64,000 bases of DNA from Streptomyces sp. NBC_00654 (lineage in GTDB: Bacteria > Actinomycetota > Actinomycetes > Streptomycetales > Streptomycetaceae), in assembly GCF_026341775.1 (NCBI RefSeq), contig NZ_JAPEOB010000001.1, forward strand, positions 3,038,001 to 3,102,000. Direction: 5' to 3'. The position numbers were made by a program, and so were the translations under genes. Positions 1 to 9,075 of this stretch are shown here, piece after piece. Numbering within the stretch: position 1 is the first letter of the stretch; each line of letters opens with the position of its first letter. The notes beneath the pieces were generated by a model. It had not been told where the DNA came from. It worked only from the letters and a program-made list of their open reading frames with translations, and did not search any database.

Positions 1-930
1 CGGCTCGCAGCCGCCGAGGCGCTGGGCATCGTGCCGTCCGTCGGCCTGGAGCACGAGGTGACATTTCACCGCGCCGACGGCTCGCCCCTCACCGCCCATG
101 GCATCGACTACGCGCTGGGCGGCACGGAGAACCTGGCCCCCCTGCTGCGCGAGATCCGTTCCACGCTGCGCGGGGCGGCGCTGGGAGTGGAGTCGGCGCG
201 CGCCGAATGCCACCCCGGTCAGTACGAGATCGTGCTCCGTCACCGTGACGCGCTGGCCGCCTGCGACGACGCGATGGTCCAGCAGACCCTCGTACGGCAG
301 GCCGCGGCCCGCCACGGTGTCACCGCCTCCTACCTCGCGGCGGAGGGCCCGGGGCAGGGCAGCTCCTGCCATGTCCACCTCTCGCTGAACGACGTGGACG
401 GCCACAATCTGGGGCCGGGCGCGGGCGACCCGCGCCGCCCGGGCCCGCTCCTGGGAGCGTTCCTCGCCGGAGTGCTGCGGGCGGCGGGAGACCTGACCCC
501 GATCTGGGCGCCGACCGTCAACTCCTATGTGCGGCTGCGCACCGGCGACTTCGCGCCGACCTCGGTCCGCTGGGGTGCCGACGACCGCACCGCCGCCGTC
601 CGGCTGGCCGGTCACGGACCGTCCCTGCGGCTCGAATGCCGGTTCCCGGGGGCCGACGCCCAACCCCACCTCGCCGTCGCGGCGTTGCTCGCCGCCGGAC
701 TCTCGGGCATCGAGGACGGCCTCCCGCTTCCCCCACCGGGCAAGGAGCAGGACCGGCTGCCCACCACCCCCTGGCAGGCACTCGACCGGTTCAGCACGTC
801 CCCGCTCCCGGTACGGCTGCTCGACGCCGAACTCGTCGACCACTGTGCCGCTCTCTTCAGGGCGGAGCTGGACGACTGGTGCGACGGCGTCACCGACTGG
901 CAGCGCCGCCGCGGAGCCCTCAGGTCCTGA
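1..930 (+). CDS. Glutamine synthetase family protein, C-terminal part
   Basis: The reading frame is already open at base 1, so the N-terminus lies outside the window; about 309 residues are visible. It shows the GS catalytic-domain pattern: an SVGLEHEVTF stretch, an ARAECHPGQYEIVL segment with metal-binding glutamates, SSCHVHLSL (the ATP/metal-site His region), and RLECRFPGADAQPHLAVAALLAAG (given here as its conserved LECR-x-PGAD-x-NPYLA-like region). The divergence from GlnA points to a GS-like ligase such as the gamma-glutamylpolyamine or ethanolamine synthetases rather than the assimilatory enzyme; the substrate cannot be told from the sequence. A strong hairpin follows the stop codon. Confidence 0.85.
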   Translation, partial: RLAAAEALGIVPSVGLEHEVTFHRADGSPLTAHGIDYALGGTENLAPLLREIRSTLRGAALGVESARAECHPGQYEIVLRHRDALAACDDAMVQQTLVRQAAARHGVTASYLAAEGPGQGSSCHVHLSLNDVDGHNLGPGAGDPRRPGPLLGAFLAGVLRAAGDLTPIWAPTVNSYVRLRTGDFAPTSVRWGADDRTAAVRLAGHGPSLRLECRFPGADAQPHLAVAALLAAGLSGIEDGLPLPPPGKEQDRLPTTPWQALDRFSTSPLPVRLLDAELVDHCAALFRAELDDWCDGVTDWQRRRGALRS

Positions 931-985
931 TCACCGAGGCCGTCCGGGCCGCCCCGGCCCCGTCGAGTGCCCCTGTCCGGAACGG

Positions 986-1026
986 GGCCGGGGCCGCGCG
1001 GTGGGTGTCACCGTGCGGCCCCGGCC
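986..1026. terminator. Bidirectional hairpin terminator
   Basis: A 12-bp perfect inverted repeat (GGCCGGGGCCGC at 986-997 and its complement at 1015-1026), with a further GGTG/CACC pairing inside, sits between the convergent glutamine synthetase-like gene and etfA. No T-tract follows, as is usual in Streptomyces. Confidence 0.6.
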
Positions 1027-1084
1027 GGGGTGGTGCTGTGGGTGGTGCTGTTGTGGTGGTACGTGTGTTGGTGTGTGGTGGGGG

Positions 1085-2047
1085 TCAGCCCTTGCGGGTA
1101 TTGATCTCCTCGGTGAGCTGGGGCACGACGTCGAAGAGGTCTCCGACGATCCCGTAGTCGACGAGGTCGAAGATCGGGGCCTCGGCGTCCTTGTTGATCG
1201 CGACGATCGTCTTCGAGGTCTGCATCCCGGCCCGGTGCTGGATCGCGCCGGAGATCCCGGAAGCGATGTACAGCTGCGGGGAGACCGACTTGCCGGTCTG
1301 CCCGACCTGGCTGGAGTGCGGGTACCACCCGGCGTCGACCGCGGCACGCGAGGCACCGACCGCCGCGCCGAGGGAGTCCGCGAGCGCCTCGATCAGCGGG
1401 AAGTTCTCCGCCCCGTTCACCCCCCGGCCGCCGGACACCACGATCGCGGCCTCGGTCAGCTCGGGACGCCCCGTCGACTCCCGCGGCGTCCGCGACAGCA
1501 CCCGCGCCGCCGTCGACAGGTCCGAGAACTCCACCGCCAGCTCCTGGACCGCACCCGCGGCCGGAGCCGCCTCGACCGGCGCCGAGTTCGGCTTCACCGT
1601 GATCACCGGAACCCCCTTCACGACCCGCGACCGCGTCGTGAACGACGCCGCGAACGCGGACTGCACCGCGACCGGACCCGCCTCGCCCGCCTCCACGTCC
1701 ACCGCGTCCGTGATGATCCCCGAACCCGTACGCACCGCGACCCGCGCCGCGATCTCCTTCGCCTCCGCCGACGACGGCAGCAGCACCGCCACCGGCGACA
1801 CCGCCCCGAACGCCGCCACCAGCGCGTCGACCCGCGGCACCACCAGATAATCCGCGAACTCCGGACCCTGCGCGGTCAGCACCCGCACCGCACCGTGCTC
1901 CGCGAGCACCCCCGCCGTCCCGGCCGCACCGGCACCCACCGCCACCGCCACCGGATCACCCAGCCGCCGCGCCAGCGTCAGCAGCTCCAGCGTGGGCTTA
2001 CGGACCGCACCGTCCACATGATCGACAAAAACCAGAACTTCAGCCAT
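1085..2047 (-). CDS. etfA: Electron transfer flavoprotein subunit alpha
   Basis: The 320-aa product begins [10 protein letters not shown], typical of EtfA/FixB, and carries the C-terminal FAD-binding signature around [17 protein letters not shown] and [11 protein letters not shown] takes electrons from acyl-CoA dehydrogenases and passes them to the respiratory chain through ETF:quinone oxidoreductase. The start at 2047 is preceded by GGGAG about 8 bases upstream; an in-frame ATG 15 codons earlier has no such site. It lies downstream of etfB on the same strand, 165 bp away. The shared operator upstream of etfB suggests co-regulation with the ethylmalonyl-CoA operon, whose acyl-CoA dehydrogenase would need an ETF acceptor (inference). 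Confidence 0.95.
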   Translation of the reverse strand: MAEVLVFVDHVDGAVRKPTLELLTLARRLGDPVAVAVGAGAAGTAGVLAEHGAVRVLTAQGPEFADYLVVPRVDALVAAFGAVSPVAVLLPSSAEAKEIAARVAVRTGSGIITDAVDVEAGEAGPVAVQSAFAASFTTRSRVVKGVPVITVKPNSAPVEAAPAAGAVQELAVEFSDLSTAARVLSRTPRESTGRPELTEAAIVVSGGRGVNGAENFPLIEALADSLGAAVGASRAAVDAGWYPHSSQVGQTGKSVSPQLYIASGISGAIQHRAGMQTSKTIVAINKDAEAPIFDLVDYGIVGDLFDVVPQLTEEINTRKG

Positions 2048-2112
2048 GACAAGATCTCCCGCACATACGAAGAAACAGGTAGAGGAACACACACACCACC
2101 CACCGCACGACC

Positions 2113-2192
2113 CGGCCGGACCAACCAGACCAACCAGACCAACCGGATCAACCAGATCAACCGGACCGGCACAACCGGCACAACCGGCCGGA
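2113..2192. repeat. Short tandem repeats between etfB and etfA
   Basis: The 165-bp gap holds repeated ACCAACCAG / ATCAACCGG units followed by two CACAACCGG units. The repeats carry no stop-free gene of their own; role unknown. Confidence 0.6.
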
Positions 2193-2212
2193 CACGGCGG
2201 GCGAGGAGCGCG

Positions 2213-2998
2213 TCAGATGAACTTCCGGCCCGCGAGGAACTCGGCCAGCCGCCTGCCGCCCTCACCCTCGTCCTTCACGACCGTGCCCGCCGTCCGCGCC
2301 GGACGCTCCACCGCCGCGTCCACGACCGTCCACGCACCCCCCAGACCGACCTCGTCCGCGCCGATCCCCAGATCATCCAGATCCAGCGACTCCACCGGCT
2401 TCTTCTTCGCCGCCATGATCCCCTTGAACGACGGATACCGCGCCTCGCCCGACTGGTCGGTCACCGACACCACCGCCGGCAACGACGCCTCCAGCACCTC
2501 ACTGGCCGTGTCACCGTCCCGACGCCCCCGCACCGCACCGTCCCCGACCGACACCTCCGACAACAACGTCACCTGAGCCACCCCCAGCCGCTCCGCGAGC
2601 AACGCCGGCAGCACACCCATCGTGCCGTCCGTCGACGCCATCCCACAGATCACCAGATCGAACCCCGCCCGCCCGACCGCCTTCGCCAGCACCAGCGACG
2701 TCCCCATCGCGTCCGTACCGTGCAGAGCGTCGTCCTCCACATGAACAGCCCGGTCCGCACCCATCGACAACGCCTTGCGCAACGCGTCCTTCGCGTCCTC
2801 GGGACCCACCGTCAGCACGGTCACCTCAGCCCCGTCCACCCCGTCCGCGATCCGCAACGCCTGCTCGACCGCGTACTCGTCCAGCTCCGACAACAGACCA
2901 TCGACATCCTCACGGTCCACCGTCAGGTCATCGGCGAAACGCCGGTCACCGGTCGCGTCGGGCACATACTTCACACAGACAACGATCCTCAAGCTCAC
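2213..2998 (-). CDS. etfB: Electron transfer flavoprotein subunit beta
   Basis: The 261-aa product starts (GTG) SLRIVVCVKYVPD and has the EtfB core: ALRIADG, VTVLTVGPEDAKDALRKAL with GADRAVHV, DLVICGMASTDG (the AMP/FAD region) and the C-terminal SVTDQSGEARYPSFKGIMAAKKKP. GTG at 2998 is chosen because AGGAGA lies six bases upstream and the family begins here; the frame stays open further upstream but without homology. It is the first gene of an etfB-etfA unit. A paired-palindrome operator lies 43 bp upstream, shared with the divergent tetR gene. Confidence 0.95.
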   Translation of the reverse strand: MSLRIVVCVKYVPDATGDRRFADDLTVDREDVDGLLSELDEYAVEQALRIADGVDGAEVTVLTVGPEDAKDALRKALSMGADRAVHVEDDALHGTDAMGTSLVLAKAVGRAGFDLVICGMASTDGTMGVLPALLAERLGVAQVTLLSEVSVGDGAVRGRRDGDTASEVLEASLPAVVSVTDQSGEARYPSFKGIMAAKKKPVESLDLDDLGIGADEVGLGGAWTVVDAAVERPARTAGTVVKDEGEGGRRLAEFLAGRKFI

Positions 2999-3040
2999 GC
3001 CGGCTCTCCTACCTGGGTGTGGTTCGTAGAACGAGATTAT

Positions 3041-3075
3041 GGCACTCAGTACCCTCTGTAAAGGTACGTAGTGCC
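3041..3075. promoter_or_regulatory. Paired-palindrome operator between etfB and tetR
   Basis: Two imperfect 13-bp palindromes, GGCACTCAGTACC (3041-3053) and GGTACGTAGTGCC (3063-3075), start 22 bp apart. The whole is itself a large inverted repeat. The same arrangement recurs at 3823-3858 and 41099-41133. It is placed to control both etfBA (minus) and the TetR gene (plus), and is inferred to be the TetR binding site. Confidence 0.8.
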
Positions 3076-3106
3076 AAAGCGTCGTTCCGGTGCTACGTTT
3101 CGCCGC

Positions 3107-3811
3107 ATGACCGAGGCGCGCAGACCGGAGAAGAAGGCCCCCATGCGGGAGGTGCTCGCACAGGCGGCTTTCCAGCTCTTCCTGGAGCGCGGATTCGAGC
3201 AGACAACGGTGGACGACATCGTGGCGCGGGCCGGGGTCGGGCGGCGTTCGTTCTTCCGCTACTTCCCCTCCAAGGAGGACGCGGTCTTCCCGGATCACGA
3301 GAGTTGTCTCGCCGAGGTGACCGCTTTTCTGGCGGCCGTCGACGACAGCGATCCGGTGGCGGCGGTGTGCGACGCGGCCCGGATCGTGCTGCGGATGTAC
3401 GCCGCCAACCCCGAGTTCTCCGTGCAGCGTTACCGGCTCACCCGGGAGGTTCCCGGTCTGCGCACGTATGAACTCTCCGTGGTGCGCCGCTACGAGCAGA
3501 CGCTGGCCGGTCATCTCCGGGGCCGGTTCGGTGAGACGGGTGACGAGGCGCTGCGGGCGGAGGTGATCGCCGCTTCGGTGGTCGCCGCGCACAACAACGG
3601 GCTGCGCCAGTGGCTGCGTTCGGGCGGTGCGGGTGATCCCGAGGCTGCCGTGGATCATGCGCTGGGCCTGGTCCGGGAGGTGTGGGGGAGCCCCGTCGAA
3701 CGTACGGCGGTGGCGTCCGGCGACAACGAGGTGATCGTCATGGTCGCCCCGAGGGGCACCCCGATGTGGCGCGTCGTGCAGCAGATCGAGGCGGTCGTGG
3801 GCCAGGAGTGA
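3107..3811 (+). CDS. TetR family transcriptional regulator
   Basis: The 234-aa product has an N-terminal TetR helix-turn-helix (residues about 12-58), with recognition helix RAGVGRRSFFRYF preceded by TTVDDIVA, and a divergent ligand-binding C-terminal domain. ATG 3107 is preferred to the upstream ATG 3071, which would lie inside the operator. It is divergent from etfBA and followed after 11 bases by a second operator pair. It is a paralogue of the TetR at 42121-42939, sharing RYKLTREVP-like (here RYRLTREVPGLR) and VVAAHNNGLRQWLR blocks. It probably represses etfBA, itself and the next gene in response to an acyl-CoA-type ligand; the ligand is inference. Confidence 0.92.
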   Translation: MTEARRPEKKAPMREVLAQAAFQLFLERGFEQTTVDDIVARAGVGRRSFFRYFPSKEDAVFPDHESCLAEVTAFLAAVDDSDPVAAVCDAARIVLRMYAANPEFSVQRYRLTREVPGLRTYELSVVRRYEQTLAGHLRGRFGETGDEALRAEVIAASVVAAHNNGLRQWLRSGGAGDPEAAVDHALGLVREVWGSPVERTAVASGDNEVIVMVAPRGTPMWRVVQQIEAVVGQE

Positions 3812-3822
3812 GTCCGAGATTA

Positions 3823-3858
3823 GGCACTCAGTGCCTTTACGTCTCGGCACTCAGTGCC
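3823..3858. promoter_or_regulatory. Two perfect GGCACTCAGTGCC operators
   Basis: Two identical 13-bp perfect palindromes at 3823-3835 and 3846-3858, 23 bp start to start (about two helical turns), lie between the tetR stop and the Zn-ribbon gene. These are the best matches to the motif in the window and should define the consensus. Confidence 0.85.
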
Positions 3859-3922
3859 ATATGGTGCGGACGCGCCGACGTCGAGGTGCGGCGCGTGCGA
3901 TCCGAGCGCAGGGGGTAGAGCC

Positions 3923-4321
3923 GTGTCCCAGTCAGGAATTGGCACCGTCCGGAAGCCGCACGAGGAGTGCGGACTGTCCTACCACCGCTGCCGCTGGTGC
4001 GGCACCGCCTCCTTCCGGCGGCTGCTGTGTCCCGTCTGCGCGTCGAGCGACCTGGAACCCGAGCACAGCGCCGGTGACGGTGTCGTCGTACGGGCCGCGG
4101 TCGTGCACCGCTACACGGAAGCGGCACGCAACGAGTCCCTGGTGCGGTTCTCCGAAGGCTTCGTCTTCCGCTGCCGGGTCGTGGGTGTCGCCCCGCACCT
4201 GGTGACGGCCGGTGCGCGGGTCCGACCCGTCGCCGCCGTGGGGGCGGGCGGGGGCGCGGTGGGCGAGGACGATGTCGTCTTCGAACTCTGCGATCCGCCC
4301 GAGTGCAACGCCTGGACCTGA
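3923..4321 (+). CDS. Zn-ribbon domain-containing OB-fold protein
   Basis: The 132-aa product starts at GTG 3923 (AGGGGG five bases upstream). It has a rubredoxin-like Zn ribbon, CRWCG ... CPVC near residues 23-45, followed by an OB-fold-like beta-rich tail, as in the DUF35/ChsH2 family that accompanies thiolases and acyl-CoA enzymes. No thiolase partner is next to it. The double operator directly upstream places it in the same regulon as etfBA and ccr, which supports a role in acyl-CoA metabolism. Confidence 0.75.
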   Translation: MSQSGIGTVRKPHEECGLSYHRCRWCGTASFRRLLCPVCASSDLEPEHSAGDGVVVRAAVVHRYTEAARNESLVRFSEGFVFRCRVVGVAPHLVTAGARVRPVAAVGAGGGAVGEDDVVFELCDPPECNAWT

Positions 4322-4360
4322 CGCGCCCGCCCCGTCGACCCCGCCACGTCCGTCCCCGCC

Positions 4361-4441
4361 CCGTTCTCGCCCCGTCCCCGTTCTCGCCCCGTCCCCGTTC
4401 TCGCCCCGTCCCGCCTCGCCCCGTCCCGCCTCGCCCCGTCC
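4361..4441. repeat. 17-bp and 15-bp C-rich tandem repeats
   Basis: Three copies of CCGTTCTCGCCCCGTCC are followed by two shorter CGCCTCGCCCCGTCC copies in the gap between the convergent Zn-ribbon and PfpI genes. No gene is visible here. Confidence 0.75.
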
Positions 4442-4466
4442 CCGCCTCGTCCCCGTCCGTCCGGCT

Positions 4467-5162
4467 TCAGGTCAGCTTCTTGAGGAGTTCGGCGGCCAGC
4501 GGTGCGGAGGACGCGGGGTTCTGGCCCGTGACCAGGTTGCGGTCGACGATCACGAACGGCGCCCATGGCTCGCCCTCCTGGAATTCGGCGCCGATCTCCA
4601 CGAGGCGGTCCTGGAGCAGCCACTTCGCCCTGTCGGCGAGCCCTGCCTGGCGTTCCTCCGCGTTGGTGAAACCGGTCAGCCGGTATCCGGAGAACGCGTT
4701 GGTGCCGTCCGGGCCGTCCGCCGCGAGCAGCGCCGCCGGGCCGTGGCAGACGACTCCGAGCGGCTTGCCGGACTTCAGGGCCGAAGCGAGCAGCCGGCCG
4801 GAGGCGGCGCTGACGGCGAGGTCCTCCATGGGCCCGTGGCCGCCGGGGTAGAAGACGGCGGCGTAGGCGTCCAGGTCCACGTCCTCCAGTGCGATCGGCT
4901 CCCGCAGCGCGCTGAACGAGTCGAGCGTCGCGGCGACGCGGGCGGCGCCTTCCTGGCCGCCGTTGACGTCGGGGGCCAGGCTCCCGCGGTCCACGGTCGG
5001 TACGACTCCGCCGGGTGTGGCGACGACGACCTCGTGGCCGGCGGTGGTGAACGCCTCGTACGGGGCGGCGGCCTCCTCGGCCCAGAAGCCGGTCGGGTGC
5101 TCGGTCCCGTCGGCCAGGGTCCAGTGGTCGGCGCCGGTCAGCACGAGAAGGATCTTTGCCAT
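4467..5162 (-). CDS. DJ-1/PfpI family (type 1 glutamine amidotransferase-like) protein
   Basis: The 231-aa product (MAKILLVLTGADHW) has the DJ-1/PfpI fold features: a conserved acidic residue in FTTAGHEVVVATPGG, FYPGGHGPMEDL, and the nucleophile elbow GVVCHGPAALL with its cysteine. Relatives are chaperones or glyoxalase III/deglycase-type stress proteins; the length matches the HchA/YDR533C-like subgroup. It is a single gene, convergent with the Zn-ribbon gene. The exact activity is not decided by sequence. Confidence 0.85.
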   Translation of the reverse strand: MAKILLVLTGADHWTLADGTEHPTGFWAEEAAAPYEAFTTAGHEVVVATPGGVVPTVDRGSLAPDVNGGQEGAARVAATLDSFSALREPIALEDVDLDAYAAVFYPGGHGPMEDLAVSAASGRLLASALKSGKPLGVVCHGPAALLAADGPDGTNAFSGYRLTGFTNAEERQAGLADRAKWLLQDRLVEIGAEFQEGEPWAPFVIVDRNLVTGQNPASSAPLAAELLKKLT

Positions 5163-5630
5163 GTCACATGTCTCCGCGGTCCGGGGCGTCGCTGACGACT
5201 CCGACCGTAGTCGGCTGCGGCGGCCGGCGGAGGGCGGGCGCGGCTGATCGGCCCGCCCCGGGGGAGCCGTTCCCGGGGGAGCCGCGTGTCCTTGTCTCCT
5301 GGTCATCACCGGGGCGCGGCCCTGCGGCGGGCCCCGGGGGCGGTGCGCCTCGCGGGTGAGGGGTTCGCCCTGGTGGCCGCGCCCGTCCGGGCGGCGCGGC
5401 GCATCGGCCCCGCGCATCGGCCCCGGATATCGGCCCCGCGCGTCGGGCTCCGGGCATCGGCGCGTCGGTCCGGTGTACGGGCCCCGTGCGTCGGTCCCGC
5501 GTCCCCTCCGTTATCCGATCGTCAGGAAAATCTTGTCCGCCATGTGGGCGGACCTCTTGCCTTGCGGACTGTATGCGAAATACGGTCTGCGATATTCCCT
5601 TGATCACCCCCTGGCGGGAGGTAGGCCCTC
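5163..5630. promoter_or_regulatory. 468-bp intergenic region with inverted repeat upstream of oligopeptide transporter
   Basis: No gene is seen. The middle (about 5395-5500) has loose repeats of a GCGCATCGGCCCC type. GTCCGCC (5535-5541) and GGCGGAC (5547-5553) form a 7-bp inverted repeat some 80 bp before the transporter start, a candidate operator or leader hairpin. A GGGAGG ribosome site precedes GTG 5631. Confidence 0.35.
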
Positions 5631-7238
5631 GTGCGCCGAAAAGCGGTTGCCCTGGTGGCAGTTGCATTGGTGTCCCTCACCTCGGGCTGCGCGTCGCTGC
5701 AGTCCTCGGCGACCGAGGTCGGCGGTGTACGGAAGACCGATGAGCGGCCCGTACGCGACGGCGGGACACTCACCGTCGCCCTCAACTCCGACCCCGACAA
5801 ACTGGACCCCACCCTTGCCCAGACCCTTGTAGGCCGCACGGTCTTCGCGGGCATGTGCGAGAAGCTCTACGACATCGACGAGGACGGCGCCGTCGTGCCG
5901 CAGCTCGCCGCGGCACTCCCGGGCGTCTCGGCCGACGGCCGCACCGTCACCCTGACGGTGCGCCCCGGTCTGACGTTCAGCGACGGAACCCGGCTCGACG
6001 CCCGAGCGGTCGTCACCTCACTGCTGCGCCACCGCGATCTCCCCGGATCCGCTCGCGGCACCGAACTGGCCCCGGTCACCGGGATCCGGGCCACCGGACC
6101 GCTCACCGTCAGCCTGACCCTCGACCACCCCTACGTACCGCTCACCGGCGTACTCGCCGACCGGGCCGGGATGGTGATGTCACCGGCCGCACTCAAGAAG
6201 TACGGGAAGGACTTCACCAACCACCCCTCCTGCGTCGGCCCCTTCCGCTTCGTCGAGCGCGTCGGCGGCGACCGCATCGTGCTGGAGAAGGACCCCCACT
6301 ACTACGACGCCGACAACGTCCGGCTGGACGGCGTCGTCTACAAACCCATCCCCGACGGCAACGTCCGCCTCGCCAACCTGCGCTCCGGCGACCTCCAGGT
6401 CGGCGACCAGATGGGCCCCGTCGACGTACGCAGCGCACTGACCGAGCCGAAGCTCCAGCTGTTCAACTCGCCCTCCCTCGGCTACCAGGGCATCGGCCTC
6501 AACGTCGGCAATGTGAACGGCCTCGGGAAGAAGCCCGGCAGGCTCGACACCCCGATCGCCCGGGACGTCCGCGTCCGGGAGGCCTTCGAACTCGCCATCG
6601 ACCGCGACCTGATCAACAAGGTCGTCTTCCAGGGCATGTACGAACCGGCCTGCGGCCCGATCTCCCCGCAGTCCGCCATCGCACCCGGCGTCAAGCCCGA
6701 GGACTGCCCCCGGCGCGATGTCGCCAAGGCCAGGAAGCTGCTGAAGGAGGCGGGAGTGAGGACCCCGGTCAGGATCGAGCTGAAGACCTCCACGACCCCC
6801 GAACAGGGGCGCGTCGGCCAGGTCCTCCAGGCCATGGTCAAGGAGGCGGGCTTCGAACTGACGCTGCGGCCCACCGAGTACGCCACCATGCTCGCGGAGA
6901 CCGACGCGGGCGACTACGACGTCTTCACCAGCGGCTGGTCCGGCCGGCTCGACCCGGACGGCAACGTGTCCAACTTCCTCAAGACCGCCGGCGCCATGAA
7001 CGCCTACGGCCTCGGCGACCCCCGGATCGACGCACTGATCGCCCAGGGCCGCACCGTCGCCGATCCGGCCCGGCGCACCGAGATCTACGACGAACTCACC
7101 CGTCGCGTCCAGGACGCCCACGCGATGATCTACCTCTACCGGCAGAAGAACTACGTCGTCGCCACCAAGGACGTCGCGGGCATCCGCGTCTACGGCGACG
7201 GACTGGTCCGGGTCAGGACTGCGGGGTACACCCGATGA
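5631..7238 (+). CDS. Oligopeptide ABC transporter, substrate-binding lipoprotein
   Basis: The 535-aa protein starts with GTG and has a lipoprotein signal: basic MRRK, hydrophobic stretch, then LTSGC with the lipidated cysteine near residue 20. The mature part matches solute-binding family 5 (DppA/OppA): GGTLTVALNSDPDKLDP, RPGLTFSDGT, FELAIDRDLINKVVFQG and YLYRQKNYV. It captures peptides outside the membrane and delivers them to the permeases encoded immediately downstream (ATGA overlap). The following gamma-glutamyltransferase makes glutathione or gamma-glutamyl peptides plausible cargo (inference). Confidence 0.93.
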   Translation: MRRKAVALVAVALVSLTSGCASLQSSATEVGGVRKTDERPVRDGGTLTVALNSDPDKLDPTLAQTLVGRTVFAGMCEKLYDIDEDGAVVPQLAAALPGVSADGRTVTLTVRPGLTFSDGTRLDARAVVTSLLRHRDLPGSARGTELAPVTGIRATGPLTVSLTLDHPYVPLTGVLADRAGMVMSPAALKKYGKDFTNHPSCVGPFRFVERVGGDRIVLEKDPHYYDADNVRLDGVVYKPIPDGNVRLANLRSGDLQVGDQMGPVDVRSALTEPKLQLFNSPSLGYQGIGLNVGNVNGLGKKPGRLDTPIARDVRVREAFELAIDRDLINKVVFQGMYEPACGPISPQSAIAPGVKPEDCPRRDVAKARKLLKEAGVRTPVRIELKTSTTPEQGRVGQVLQAMVKEAGFELTLRPTEYATMLAETDAGDYDVFTSGWSGRLDPDGNVSNFLKTAGAMNAYGLGDPRIDALIAQGRTVADPARRTEIYDELTRRVQDAHAMIYLYRQKNYVVATKDVAGIRVYGDGLVRVRTAGYTR

Positions 7239-8188
7239 CGAAATACCTGCTGACGCGCCTGCGCCAGTCCCTGATCACTCTCTTCCTCGTCAGCGTCGTG
7301 GTCTTCGCCGGAATCCGGGCGCTGCCCGGCGATCCGGCACTCGCGCTGGCCGGGGAGGAGCGCAGCCCCGAGGCGCTCGCCGCGATCCGCGAGAGCTACG
7401 GACTCGACGACAACGTCGTGGTCCAGTACGGGCGGTTCATCGGCCACGCCCTCACCGGCGACCTCGGCAACTCCTCCCGCACCGGGCTCCCGGTCGCCGA
7501 TGCCATCGGGCAGGCCCTGCCCGTCACCCTGGAACTGGCCGCGCTCTCCCTGCTCCTGGCGATCGTCCTCGGCATCGGTGCCGGTGTCGTGGCCGCCGTA
7601 CGGCGCGGAAAGCCGGAGGAGTGGCTGGCCAACGTCATCGCGCTGATCGGCCTCTCCATCCCGACGTTCTGGCTCGGCATCGTGCTCGTTCTCGGATTCG
7701 CCATCGCCCTGCCGGTGTTCGCCGCCTCCGGATACGTCCCCTTCGGCACCGACCCGATCGACAACCTGCGCCGCATGGTGCTGCCCGCGATCGTGCTCGG
7801 CTCCGGACTCGCCGCCGTCGTGATGCGGCAGACCCGGGCCGCGATGCTCGACTCGCTCTCCGCCGACTACGTCCGCACCGCCCGCGCCAAGGGACTGTCC
7901 AGGCGCTCCGTCATCGGCGGCCACGCGCTGCGCAACTCCCTCGTCACCGTGGTGACCGTGCTCGGCCTCCAGCTCGGCCATCTGATCTCCGGCGCCGTCG
8001 TCACCGAGCAGATCTTCGTCCTGCCCGGCTTCGGCAAGCTGACCATCGATGCCGTCTTCACCCGTGACTACGCGACGCTCCAGGCCGTGGTGCTCTGCAC
8101 CTCGGCCGCGTACATCCTCATCAATCTGCTGGTCGACGTGGTCTATTCGGTCATCGACCCGCGCATCCGGCTCGGAGGTGCCCGGTGA
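7235..8188 (+). CDS. Oligopeptide ABC transporter permease (DppB type)
   Basis: The 317-aa membrane protein starts MTKYLLTRLRQSLITLF, has about six membrane segments, and shows the DppB/OppB pattern: ALPGDPALALAGEERSPEAL, GDLGNSSRTGLPV, and the coupling EAA loop YVRTARAKGLSRRSVIGGHALRN (only its core AKGLS-x7-HALRN is needed for the call). It overlaps the binding-protein gene by four bases and the next permease by four. Confidence 0.95.
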   Translation: MTKYLLTRLRQSLITLFLVSVVVFAGIRALPGDPALALAGEERSPEALAAIRESYGLDDNVVVQYGRFIGHALTGDLGNSSRTGLPVADAIGQALPVTLELAALSLLLAIVLGIGAGVVAAVRRGKPEEWLANVIALIGLSIPTFWLGIVLVLGFAIALPVFAASGYVPFGTDPIDNLRRMVLPAIVLGSGLAAVVMRQTRAAMLDSLSADYVRTARAKGLSRRSVIGGHALRNSLVTVVTVLGLQLGHLISGAVVTEQIFVLPGFGKLTIDAVFTRDYATLQAVVLCTSAAYILINLLVDVVYSVIDPRIRLGGAR

Positions 8189-9075
8189 CCACCGCGACCA
8201 CAGCGCTCCCCACCCCGCCTCCGGCCACCGGGAGGCGCGGGGGCGGCGGCAAGCTGCGGGCCCTGCGCCGCAACCGGCTCGCCCTGACCGGGGCGGTCAT
8301 CGCCGCCGTCTTCATCCTCGCCGCCCTGTTCGCCCCGCTCATCGCCCCGTACGATCCCGCGCAGCCCGACTTCGGCAACGTCCTCGCCGAGCCCAGCTGG
8401 GCACACTGGCTGGGCACCGACGACCTCGGCCGCGACCAGCTCTCCCGCATCGTCCACGGTGCCCGCGCCTCGATGCAGGTCGGCCTCGTCGCCGTCGTCC
8501 TGGCCTTCGTCGTCGGCGTACCGCTGGGACTGCTCGGCGGGTACTACGGCCGGTTCGCCGACAGTGCGGTGTCACGCCTCACCGACACCATGCTGGCGTT
8601 CCCGTTCCTGGTGCTCGCCGTCGGGCTCGCCGCGATCCTCGGCCCGTCGCTGACCAACGCCACCATCGCCATCGGCATCTCCCAGATCCCCGCCGTCATC
8701 CGTATCACCCGGGCCGAGACCCTCCGGCTCAAACACGTCGACTACGTCGGGGCGGCCATCGTCAACGGCGGCGGGGACGCCACCGTCCTCTTCCGGCACA
8801 TCCTGCCCAACGCCACCTCCGCACTCATCGTCCAGGCCACCGTCGGCATCCCCGCGGCGATCATCGGCGAGGCACTCCTGAGCTTCCTCGGCCTGGGAGT
8901 CCAGCCCCCCGACCCCTCGCTCGGCGTGATGCTCTCCGGAGCCCAGTCGTTCCTGGCCCCCGCGCCCTGGCTGGCGGTCTTCCCCGGTCTGGCGATCGTC
9001 GCGGCGACGCTGGCCTTCAATCTGCTCGGCGACGGACTGCGGGACGTCCTCGACCCCCGTGGAGGGACCCGATGA
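8185..9075 (+). CDS. Oligopeptide ABC transporter permease (DppC type)
   Basis: The 296-aa product starts with GTG in a GTGA overlap. It has a Gly-rich cytoplasmic N-terminus, then RALRRNRLALTGAVIA and the DppC motif HWLGTDDLGRDQLSRIVHGA. The EAA loop includes AAIVNGGGDATVLFRHILPN. With the DppB-type protein it forms the membrane channel of the transporter. Confidence 0.95.
   Translation: MTTATTALPTPPPATGRRGGGGKLRALRRNRLALTGAVIAAVFILAALFAPLIAPYDPAQPDFGNVLAEPSWAHWLGTDDLGRDQLSRIVHGARASMQVGLVAVVLAFVVGVPLGLLGGYYGRFADSAVSRLTDTMLAFPFLVLAVGLAAILGPSLTNATIAIGISQIPAVIRITRAETLRLKHVDYVGAAIVNGGGDATVLFRHILPNATSALIVQATVGIPAAIIGEALLSFLGLGVQPPDPSLGVMLSGAQSFLAPAPWLAVFPGLAIVAATLAFNLLGDGLRDVLDPRGGTR

Noticed and set aside
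3071..3106. Earlier start for the first TetR gene
   Set aside because: ATG 3071 lies inside the operator palindrome and adds residues with no homology.
2213..3850. A 545-codon protein including etfB
   Set aside because: Codons before 2998 run antisense through tetR and its operator; only the 261-aa EtfB part has homology.
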